Shown: one piece after another, positions 1 through 4,875 of the stretch
Numbering within the stretch: position 1 is the first letter of the stretch
How the letters are laid out: each line of letters starts with the position of its first letter
From: Thermococcus sp.
GTDB lineage: Archaea; Methanobacteriota_B; Thermococci; Thermococcales; Thermococcaceae
Direction: 5' to 3'
Length of the DNA: 5,458 nucleotides
Assembly (NCBI GenBank): GCA_027065835.1
Contig: JAMONK010000239.1
Location: 1-5,458, forward strand
Translations under genes and position numbers: made by a program
The notes under the pieces: generated by a model
Database searches by the model: none
Told to the model about the DNA's origin: nothing
What the model saw: only the letters and a program-made list of their open reading frames with translations

Positions 1-450
1 TCCGTCCTCTTCGATGAGGTATCCGAGGGTCTCGACCTGGTGATTCAGCTGGAAGGCGGTGATTCTAAGGGTGTCGAGTTCAACGGTGTCTCCGGGTTTT
101 ATCGTTCTCGGCTGAAGGTTCTTGGGCTCGCGGAGAATTAGAGCATCGGCGTGTCCCTCCGGCGCGTAGAGCGGCGTTTCCAGGGCCATCCATCTGAGCT
201 TGTAGAGGCCGTATATGTGGTCGTGGTGCCAGTGGGTGAGGAAAATCGCCTCCAGCGGAACGTTCAGGAAGTCCCTTATGTCGGTTCCAACGTCGAAGAG
301 AATGGCTTTTCCCGTTTCGGTTATGACGGCCAGCGTTGAGGGCCTCCTCTGGGCGAAGCCGAACTTTCTCGCCTCGCTGCATGTCGGGCAGGTGCAGAGG
401 TGCGCCGGGATTCCCTCGCTCCCACCGGTGCCGATGAAGTAGACTATCAA
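1..450 (-). CDS. MBL-fold metallo-hydrolase, PhnP-like (N-terminal 150 residues; runs off left edge)
   Basis: This is a metal-dependent hydrolase of the metallo-beta-lactamase superfamily, probably cytoplasmic and acting on a phosphodiester. The visible protein starts MIVYFIGTGGSEGIP. The metal-binding motif THWHHDH supplies H73, H75, D77 and H78; D53-V-G is the preceding strand motif, and H137 in LNHQVETLGY is the expected next metal ligand. An early C19-x-C21-x2-C24 cluster follows GTGGSEGIP, as in PhnP (phosphoribosyl cyclic phosphodiesterase), where such cysteines hold a structural zinc. The frame is open back only to GTG-GTG just after an in-frame TAG at 460-462. I chose the TTG at 448-450 because GGTGGTG (454-460) is a good ribosome-binding site for it and the two GTG codons lie inside that site. 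The C-terminal part is missing. The gene is divergent from the Mut7-C gene. The family is clear; the substrate is unknown, and no C-P lyase genes are in view to suggest phosphonate metabolism. Confidence 0.87.
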   Translation of the reverse strand, partial: MIVYFIGTGGSEGIPAHLCTCPTCSEARKFGFAQRRPSTLAVITETGKAILFDVGTDIRDFLNVPLEAIFLTHWHHDHIYGLYKLRWMALETPLYAPEGHADALILREPKNLQPRTIKPGDTVELDTLRITAFQLNHQVETLGYLIEEDG

Positions 451-453
451 ATC

Positions 454-460
454 CACCACC
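454..460 (-). promoter_or_regulatory. Ribosome-binding site that decides a TTG start
   Basis: The minus strand reads GGTGGTG three bases before the TTG at 450. GGTG matches the GGAGGTGATC complement of the archaeal 16S 3' end. It supports TTG over the two in-frame GTG codons at 454-459, which are part of the site itself. This is inferred from motif and spacing only. Confidence 0.6.
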
Positions 461-485
461 TATTTTATGCCTGTGAAATAGTTCC

Positions 486-493
486 CTTATAAG
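486..493. promoter_or_regulatory. Palindromic TATA box (CTTATAAG), possibly serving both divergent genes
   Basis: CTTATAAG is the best TATA-like element in the 64-base divergent region and is a perfect palindrome. Archaeal TATA boxes are centred about 26-27 bases before the transcription start. On the plus strand that puts the start near 516, at the ATG of the Mut7-C gene (515), predicting a leaderless mRNA; no Shine-Dalgarno site precedes that ATG. On the minus strand it puts the start near 463, leaving about 13 bases of leader that would contain GGTGGTG. No strong purine-rich BRE is seen on either side. A second AT-rich patch (461-468) is too close to the minus-strand start codon to be its TATA box. 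Confidence 0.55.
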
Positions 494-514
494 GATTGCC
501 ACCAACTCCAGAAC

Positions 515-979
515 ATGAGGTTCATAGCGGACATGATGCTCGGCCGGCTCGCGAGGTGGCTCAGGCTGTACGGCTACGACACGCTCTACGGCGTTGAGGA
601 CGACGATGAGATACTTCGGGTTGCCCTGGCTGAGAACCGGGTTCTCCTGACCAGGGACTCGGGCCTCGCAAAGAGGGCTGAGAAGTTCGGGGTTGAATCG
701 ATCCTGCTGAACTCGAACTCCCTTGAGGGGCAGGTCGGTGAGCTTAAGAAGCACGGTCTTGAGTTCAGGGAGCTTTTTCCGGCCAACGCGCGCTGCCCCA
801 AATGCAACGGACAGATCAGGCCCGTCTCGAAGGAAGATGTTAGGGACCGGGTTCCCAGAGCAGTCTACGAGCGCTATGACGAGTTCTACGTCTGTGAGAA
901 CTGCGGTCAAATCTACTGGCCGGGGAGACAGTGGAGGGAGATGCTGAAAATAGACCAAAAATTAAGAAAAGAAGGCTAG
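515..979 (+). CDS. Mut7-C family protein: PIN-like putative RNase domain with C-terminal zinc ribbon
   Basis: This complete 154-residue protein has the layout of the Mut7-C family, named after the C-terminal domain of the exonuclease Mut-7 and related to PIN nucleases. Residues 1-90 are the PIN-like domain: MRFIADMMLGRLARWLRLYG carries the conserved D6 and the LGRLARWLR helix, D29-D31/E32 form a second acidic patch, and LLTRD has D48; these acids would bind the catalytic metal. Residues 94-130 hold a zinc ribbon, C94-P-K-C97 and C127-E-N-C130. The tail (145-153) is lysine-rich. Length fits stand-alone archaeal and bacterial members. The ATG at 515 starts the family's N-terminal strand directly and has no Shine-Dalgarno site, consistent with leaderless expression from the TATA box at 486. 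The TAG (977-979) overlaps the stop of the convergent dppF gene. The family assignment is firm; nuclease activity and RNA target are inferred. Confidence 0.9.
   Translation: MRFIADMMLGRLARWLRLYGYDTLYGVEDDDEILRVALAENRVLLTRDSGLAKRAEKFGVESILLNSNSLEGQVGELKKHGLEFRELFPANARCPKCNGQIRPVSKEDVRDRVPRAVYERYDEFYVCENCGQIYWPGRQWREMLKIDQKLRKEG
947..973 (-). terminator. T-rich terminator of the peptide-transporter operon, inside the Mut7-C gene
   Basis: On the minus strand, starting three bases beyond the dppF stop, are T-runs of 4, 5 and 4 (967-970, 957-961, 947-950) in a 27-base T-rich tract. Archaeal RNA polymerase in Thermococcales terminates at such oligo(T) tracts without a hairpin. On the plus strand the same bases encode the lysine-rich tail of the Mut7-C protein. 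This is a prediction from composition and position. Confidence 0.6.
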
Positions 980-1965
980 TGAAGCGGGTGATGGCAGGCC
1001 ACGAAGTGGCCGTGGCTCACCTCAACCAGTTCCGGTTCGTCCCCTCTGCATAGCTCGTCGGCGAAGGGGCATCTTGGATGGAAACGACAGCCCGGCGGTA
1101 TCTCGGCCGCGTTTGGAACTTCTCCGGTTATCCTTAGCTTTTTCTCTTTCTTTCTCCGCACTATCGATGGAACGGCCTGTATGAGGGCCATCGTGTACGG
1201 GTGGGCGGGGTTCCTCAGGACCTCCCTGATAGGGCCCATCTCAACTATCTTTCCGAGGTACATGACGGCTATCCTGTCCGCTATGAGCTTTCCAACGGCT
1301 ATGTCATGGGTTATGAAGAGCTGGCTGAGGTTGTACTCTTCCTTAAAGCTCTCAAGAAGCTCCAGTATCGAAGCGCGCATCGAAACATCTATCATTGAAA
1401 CGGCCTCGTCGGCGACGATAAACTCCGGCTTCAGCACCATTGCCCTCGCTATCACAACGCGCTGTCTCTGCCCGCCGCTTAAATGGTGGGGGTAACGGTC
1501 GTAGAACTCATCCTCCGGCGTCAACCCAACACGTCTGAGCATCTTAAGGGCGATCTCTTTGGCCTCGTCCTTTTCCGCCAGCCCGTGGACGAGCAGTGGA
1601 TGGGCTATCGCGTCGCCTATCCTCATCCTTGGGCTCAGGCTTGAGTACGGGTCCTGGAAGATTATCTGCATCCTCTTCCTGAAGGGTCGGAGCTCATCTT
1701 GGCTCAGTTGGGTTACATCGGTGCCGTCGAAGATTATTTCCCCTTCAGTTGGCTCTATGAGCCTTAGTATCGTCCTGCCGGCAGTTGTCTTTCCACAGCC
1801 ACTCTCACCGATTAAGGCGAGGGTTTCCCCTTTTCTGATATCAAAGCTTATCCCATCGACTGCACGGACGTAGCGCTCCTCTTTCTTCCGGAATGCCTCA
1901 AGCAGACTCCTCTTAACAGGGAAGTATTTCTTGAGCTCCCTGACCTTGAGCAGTGGTTCACTCAT
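976..1965 (-). CDS. dppF: Peptide-type ABC transporter ATP-binding protein DppF
   Basis: This is one of the two cytoplasmic ATPases driving the importer, a 329-residue protein of the OppF/DppF type. It has Walker A GESGCGKTT (53-61), Q-loop Q104 in FQDP, signature LSGGQRQR (162-169), Walker B IVADEA with D186/E187, a D-loop reading SMIDVS (190-195), and switch histidine H220. A C-terminal oligopeptide-transporter domain follows, with C293-RFHPR-C299, C306 and C324; equivalent cysteines hold an iron-sulfur cluster in studied DppD/OppD proteins. I chose the ATG at 1965 because GGGGGTG (1972-1978) lies six bases before it; an upstream in-frame ATG (2013) would add 16 non-homologous residues inside dppD. 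One base separates it from the dppD stop. An insertion rich in K, R and E (271-277) lies before the cysteine domain. Last gene of the operon; substrate not determined by this subunit. Confidence 0.93.
   Translation of the reverse strand: MSEPLLKVRELKKYFPVKRSLLEAFRKKEERYVRAVDGISFDIRKGETLALIGESGCGKTTAGRTILRLIEPTEGEIIFDGTDVTQLSQDELRPFRKRMQIIFQDPYSSLSPRMRIGDAIAHPLLVHGLAEKDEAKEIALKMLRRVGLTPEDEFYDRYPHHLSGGQRQRVVIARAMVLKPEFIVADEAVSMIDVSMRASILELLESFKEEYNLSQLFITHDIAVGKLIADRIAVMYLGKIVEMGPIREVLRNPAHPYTMALIQAVPSIVRRKKEKKLRITGEVPNAAEIPPGCRFHPRCPFADELCRGDEPELVEVSHGHFVACHHPLH
992..1012. repeat. 21-base direct repeat, copy 1 (3' end of dppF)
   Basis: These 21 bases are identical to 1986-2006. They include the palindrome GGCCACGAAGTGGCC (997-1011), a six-base stem with a three-base loop. 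On the minus strand they encode the GHFVAC end of the cysteine domain. The copies lie at equivalent positions in the two paralogous ATPase genes, so shared ancestry, or gene conversion, is the likely cause. Confidence 0.85.
1139..1155 (+). terminator. Possible T-rich terminator for the Mut7-C gene, inside dppF
   Basis: The plus strand carries a pyrimidine tract, TTTTTCTCTTTCTTTCT, about 160 bases after the Mut7-C stop. It is the first oligo(T) tract after that stop. On the other strand it encodes the RRKKEKK segment of DppF. The T5 run fits archaeal termination, but the tract is interrupted by cytosines and the prediction is weak. Confidence 0.35.
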
Positions 1966-1966
1966 C

Positions 1967-2932
1967 TCATGCACCCCCGTACAGGTGGCAGGCCACGAAG
2001 TGGCCGGGTTCAACCTCGAGGGTTTCAGGCCCCCTCACGTCACACCGTCCTTTGAGCTCCGCTTTCTCCTTGAAAATCGGACAACGTGGATGGAAGCGAC
2101 AGCCGCTCGGTGGATTCCGTAGGTCCGGAGGATATCCGGGGATCGCCCTGACCTCACTCTCCTTCCACAGGTCTGGAACGCTCTCCACCAGCGCCCTTGT
2201 ATAGGGATGCAGGGGATTTTCAATTATCTGTTCCGTCGTTCCTATCTCAACGAGCTCGCCGGCGTACATGACGGCTATCCTGTCGCTCCTCTCGGCTGCA
2301 AGTGATATGTCGTGGGTAACGAAGTAGATGCTCGTTCCCTCGTCTTTCATCTCGTCGATGAGGTCCATTATGGCGTCCTGGACTATGACGTCAAGGGCGG
2401 TCGTCGGCTCGTCCGCTATTAGGAGCTTCGGGTTGAAGGCCATTGCTATGGCTATGCTTATCCTCTGCCTCTGGCCGCCGCTGAGTTGGTGGGGATAGTA
2501 GTCGAGCCTGTCCGCGGGCAGATTCACCTTCTCCAGGATCTCCTTTGCCCTCTGCCTTGCCTCGTCATCATCGACGCCGTGGACCCTCATGGCTTCGACG
2601 ATCTGGTCGCCCACTTTTCTCAGGGGATCGAGGCTCGTCATGGGGTCCTGGAACACCATGCTGATATCCTTTCCCCGTATTTTCCTCAGCTCCTCAGGTT
2701 TCATGGCCAGCAGGTTCTTTCCCTGAAAGAGCACTTCCCCAGTAACTATCTTCCCCGGCGACGGGACAAGGTTGATTACCGCGTGGGCCACGGTTGACTT
2801 TCCGCTCCCGCTCTCTCCTACGAACGTTATCCACTCCCCCTCCCTCACACTAAACGAGACGTTTTCAGCGCCTCTGACGACCCCTGAGAGGGTATAGTAG
2901 TAAACGCCAAGGTTCTTGACTTCCAGCAGCAT
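1967..2932 (-). CDS. dppD: Peptide-type ABC transporter ATP-binding protein DppD
   Basis: This is the second cytoplasmic ATPase, partner of DppF, and has 321 residues from the start chosen here. It has Walker A GESGSGKST (39-47), Q95 in VFQDP, signature LSGGQRQR (150-157), Walker B LLIADEP with D174/E175, D-loop TALDV, and H207. The C-terminal domain has C278-RFHPR-C284, C297 and C315, the same cysteine pattern as DppF and likely an iron-sulfur site. Two starts are possible. GTG at 2941 overlaps the dppC stop as GTGA, but it lies inside GAGGTGAT (2937-2944), an almost ideal Shine-Dalgarno site placed four bases before the ATG at 2932; that ATG begins MLLEVKNLGVYYY, the normal start of such proteins. 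The dppC stop is thus embedded in the dppD ribosome-binding site, which suggests translational coupling. Family certain; exact start likely. Confidence 0.93.
   Translation of the reverse strand: MLLEVKNLGVYYYTLSGVVRGAENVSFSVREGEWITFVGESGSGKSTVAHAVINLVPSPGKIVTGEVLFQGKNLLAMKPEELRKIRGKDISMVFQDPMTSLDPLRKVGDQIVEAMRVHGVDDDEARQRAKEILEKVNLPADRLDYYPHQLSGGQRQRISIAIAMAFNPKLLIADEPTTALDVIVQDAIMDLIDEMKDEGTSIYFVTHDISLAAERSDRIAVMYAGELVEIGTTEQIIENPLHPYTRALVESVPDLWKESEVRAIPGYPPDLRNPPSGCRFHPRCPIFKEKAELKGRCDVRGPETLEVEPGHFVACHLYGGA
1972..1978 (-). promoter_or_regulatory. Ribosome-binding site of dppF
   Basis: The minus strand reads GGGGGTG six bases before the ATG at 1965. The site lies in the last codons of dppD, so dppF translation is likely coupled to dppD. 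It decides against the upstream in-frame ATG at 2013. Confidence 0.6.
1986..2006. repeat. 21-base direct repeat, copy 2 (3' end of dppD)
   Basis: This copy is identical to 992-1012, with its palindrome at 1991-2005, and encodes the GHFVAC segment of DppD. In the mRNA the hairpin lies just upstream of the dppF ribosome-binding site (1972-1978), so it could affect dppF translation, though this is speculative. Confidence 0.85.
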
Positions 2933-2936
2933 CGTT

Positions 2937-2944
2937 ATCACCTC
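2937..2944 (-). promoter_or_regulatory. Ribosome-binding site of dppD containing the dppC stop codon
   Basis: GAGGTGAT is an eight-base match to the 16S anti-Shine-Dalgarno complement, four bases before the ATG at 2932. The dppC stop TGA (2938-2940) lies within it. This favours ATG 2932 over the overlapping GTG at 2941. Confidence 0.7.
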
Positions 2945-3786
2945 GTCCCCAGGGAGAGCCTCTCATTGATTGCTTCCCCTATCATGGCGAATCCCATGGC
3001 CAGCAGCATTATCATTATCCCCGGGAAGAACGCCAGCCACCAGTAGCCGTCCAGCAGGAAGGGCTGTCCTACATGAAGGTCGTAGCCCCAGTCCGGCGTT
3101 GGCGGCGTCACCGAGAGCCCCAGGAAGCTCAGGCCGGCCTCTGTCAGGATCGCGTCGGCGACGCTAAGGGTGAAAACGACCAGTATCGTTGGCAGGACGT
3201 TGGGTAGTATGTATTTACGCATGATCTCACTGCTCTTGGTTCCGATTGCCCTTGCGGCCTCAACGAAGAGCTGCCCTTTGAGACTGAGTGTCTGACCACG
3301 TACCATCCTGAAGTAGGTCGGCACGTAGACGAAGCTTATCGCGACGGCGGTGTTTATGGGGCTCGGGCCGAGGACGACGGCGATGACTATGGCCAGTATG
3401 AGCGACGGGAAGGAGTAGATACTGTCCATTATCATGCTGAGTGTTCTATCGGTCTTTCCACCGTAGTATCCAGAGAGCAGGCCGAGTGGGACGCCGATCG
3501 CTATTGAGAGCGTTGTCGCGACTGCAACAACATAGAGGATTATACGGGAGCCCCAGATTATCCTTGAGAACACGTCCTGTCCCAGGTTGTTGGTTCCCAT
3601 CGGGTGCTTCAGGCTGGGAGGGGCGAATATGTCCTCCCCTATCTGGGTCGGGTTGTAGGGGGAGATAAACGGGGCAAGTATTGCCATCGCCACCACCGTC
3701 AAGACGACGATGACCCCGAAGACCAGCAGACCCCTTCCGGGCTTCCTCTCCCGGAGCGGCTTTATCAGGAAGTCTATTATCCTCAT
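2938..3786 (-). CDS. dppC: Peptide-type ABC transporter permease DppC
   Basis: This is one of the two integral membrane subunits forming the import channel, with 282 residues as usual for DppC. The N-terminal cytoplasmic stretch is basic (RERKPGR, 12-18). The first helix is about 20-40, followed by the extracellular SPYNPT segment and the family motif HPMGTNNLGQDVFSRIIWGSR (61-81). Further helices lie near 83-105, 118-140, 142-160, 198-222 and 249-271, giving six in all. The cytoplasmic EAA loop that docks on the ATPases starts at E176-A-A and ends near P195, with the conserved glycine at 182. The ATG at 3786 is preceded by GGGGGGAG (3791-3798) with a four-base spacer. dppB ends 12 bases upstream and the gene's own stop lies inside the dppD ribosome-binding site. 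Assignment is secure; substrate is not set by this subunit alone. Confidence 0.94.
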   Translation of the reverse strand: MRIIDFLIKPLRERKPGRGLLVFGVIVVLTVVAMAILAPFISPYNPTQIGEDIFAPPSLKHPMGTNNLGQDVFSRIIWGSRIILYVVAVATTLSIAIGVPLGLLSGYYGGKTDRTLSMIMDSIYSFPSLILAIVIAVVLGPSPINTAVAISFVYVPTYFRMVRGQTLSLKGQLFVEAARAIGTKSSEIMRKYILPNVLPTILVVFTLSVADAILTEAGLSFLGLSVTPPTPDWGYDLHVGQPFLLDGYWWLAFFPGIMIMLLAMGFAMIGEAINERLSLGTR

Positions 3787-3790
3787 CCTT

Positions 3791-3798
3791 CTCCCCCC
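3791..3798 (-). promoter_or_regulatory. Ribosome-binding site of dppC
   Basis: The minus strand reads GGGGGGAG directly after the dppB stop (3799-3801) and four bases before the dppC ATG. The whole 12-base gap between the two genes is taken up by this purine-rich site. Confidence 0.55.
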
Positions 3799-4818
3799 TC
3801 AGTACTCCACCCTCGGATCGAGGAGTGCGTATATTATGTCGACGATAAGGCTTATCAGGCCGACGAACAGCGCGAACACTATGACCGCCCCCTGTATTGA
3901 ATTGTAATCGCGGTAGTTTATCCTGTCCATGATGAACGTGCCCATGCCCGGCCAGTTGAAGGTCGTCTCCGTGAGAACCGCCCCTCCGAGCAGTATGGCG
4001 AACTGGAGCCCCATCAGGGTCACCACCGGGATGAATGCGTTCTTGAGGGCGTACCATAGAACCCGCCGGTCGGACACTCCCCTTGCCCTGTATGCCCGTA
4101 TGAAATCCTGGCTCAGAACGTCGACCATGTTGTTCCTTACCAAGCGCGTGTAAGCCCCACTGAGAACTATGCCGAGGGTTATACTCGGCAGAACCAGATG
4201 AGAGAGGACGCTGTGTAGGGCAGTCCAGTTCCCTTGTATTATGCTGTCGAGGACGTAGAGGCCGGTTATCGAGTGGAAGTTTATTGCAGGGTCTATCCTG
4301 CCCGAGGTCGGCAACCAGTGGAGCTTGACGCCGAAGAGGTACTGGAGCATCATGCCGAACCATGGGATGAACAGGGTGTAGGCCACTATGCTGTAGACCC
4401 TCATTGTTGTGTCCGTCTTGGTGCCCTTTCTCACCGCCCCCAGTACGCCCGTGGCCAGACCGAGTAGTACGCTGACCGTAAACGCGAATATCGTGAGCTC
4501 TATCGTCGCTGGGAGGCGGAGGGCTATGTAGCTCGAGACGGGCTTGCCCATGGGGGATGCAAGGGTAACACCGAGGTTTCCGTGGATCATCTTGATCAGG
4601 TAATCGTAGTACTGCACGTAGAGCGGCTTGTCAAGGCCTGCCAGGTGCTCCAGGTGGGCAAGCTGTTCCGGCGGGATGTTTTTCGTTCCAACGACGGCCA
4701 GTATCGGATTCCCGGGTAGAACCCTCAGAAAGAAGAAAACTATCGTGTACAGGATGAGTATCATAGGGATTATCATCAGCGCCCTTATTACTATGTAACG
4801 ACCCAGTCCGCGGGCCAA
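3799..4818 (-). CDS. dppB: Peptide-type ABC transporter permease DppB
   Basis: This is the first membrane permease, partner of DppC, with 339 residues from the chosen start. Helix 1 (about 9-31) runs into RVLPGNP (32-38), a DppB hallmark. An extracytoplasmic region contains GLDKPLYVQYYDYL (61-74) and HGNLGVTL (79-86). Further helices lie near 104-130, 141-162, 203-221, 265-285 and 308-332. The cytoplasmic EAA-like loop is QDFIRAYRARG (237-247) continuing to about 264, and the protein ends DPRVEY. No ATG fits as a start. I chose the TTG at 4818 because GGGGTGGT (4823-4830) sits four bases before it; an in-frame TTG at 4845 lacks any Shine-Dalgarno site and would read through this one. It lies 57 bases after the binding-protein gene. 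Assignment is secure; the start is likely. Confidence 0.93.
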   Translation of the reverse strand: MARGLGRYIVIRALMIIPMILILYTIVFFFLRVLPGNPILAVVGTKNIPPEQLAHLEHLAGLDKPLYVQYYDYLIKMIHGNLGVTLASPMGKPVSSYIALRLPATIELTIFAFTVSVLLGLATGVLGAVRKGTKTDTTMRVYSIVAYTLFIPWFGMMLQYLFGVKLHWLPTSGRIDPAINFHSITGLYVLDSIIQGNWTALHSVLSHLVLPSITLGIVLSGAYTRLVRNNMVDVLSQDFIRAYRARGVSDRRVLWYALKNAFIPVVTLMGLQFAILLGGAVLTETTFNWPGMGTFIMDRINYRDYNSIQGAVIVFALFVGLISLIVDIIYALLDPRVEY

Positions 4819-4822
4819 ATTG

Positions 4823-4830
4823 ACCACCCC
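4823..4830 (-). promoter_or_regulatory. Ribosome-binding site that decides the TTG start of dppB
   Basis: The minus strand reads GGGGTGGT, four bases before TTG 4818. The arrangement (GGTGGT, short spacer, ATTTG) is very like that at the PhnP-like gene's TTG start. It shortens DppB by nine residues compared with the upstream TTG at 4845. Confidence 0.6.
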
Positions 4831-4842
4831 TTTCGTTTGGTA

Positions 4843-4872
4843 CAAAGGACAGACAAAAGGTAAAACAAAAGA
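4843..4872 (-). terminator. T-rich intercistronic tract after the binding-protein gene, possible attenuator
   Basis: Immediately after the binding-protein stop, the minus strand has three near-copies of CTTTTGT (ending near 4865, 4853 and 4842), spaced about 12 bases apart. Such T-rich tracts terminate archaeal RNA polymerase. Its place between the binding protein and the permeases fits partial termination, which would yield more binding protein than channel. No TATA box for a separate dppB promoter is seen in the gap. Confidence 0.45.
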
Positions 4873-4875
4873 GCA

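Noticed and set aside
80..958. Long minus-strand open frame (292 codons) across the MBL gene and the Mut7-C gene
   Set aside because: It covers the divergent promoter, shows no recognisable domain, is rich in R, P and H as expected from a GC-rich shadow frame, and overlaps two genes with clear family motifs.
997..1011. GGCCAC...GTGGCC hairpin as terminator or cUUCGg tetraloop
   Set aside because: The loop is three bases and not the cUUCGg form, no T-run follows, and the bases are fully explained as conserved coding sequence.
1966..2013. 16-residue N-terminal extension of DppF from the ATG at 2013
   Set aside because: It would overlap the end of dppD, has no homology-like content, and a good ribosome-binding site precedes the ATG at 1965.
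3446..4363. Long minus-strand open frame (305 codons) across dppB and dppC
   Set aside because: It is a shifted frame of two certain permease genes, with low-complexity R/P/G/H-rich content and no membrane segments.
4819..4845. Nine-residue N-terminal extension of DppB from the TTG at 4845
   Set aside because: That TTG lies in the T-rich gap with no Shine-Dalgarno site, and the extension would translate through the GGGGTGGT site of TTG 4818.
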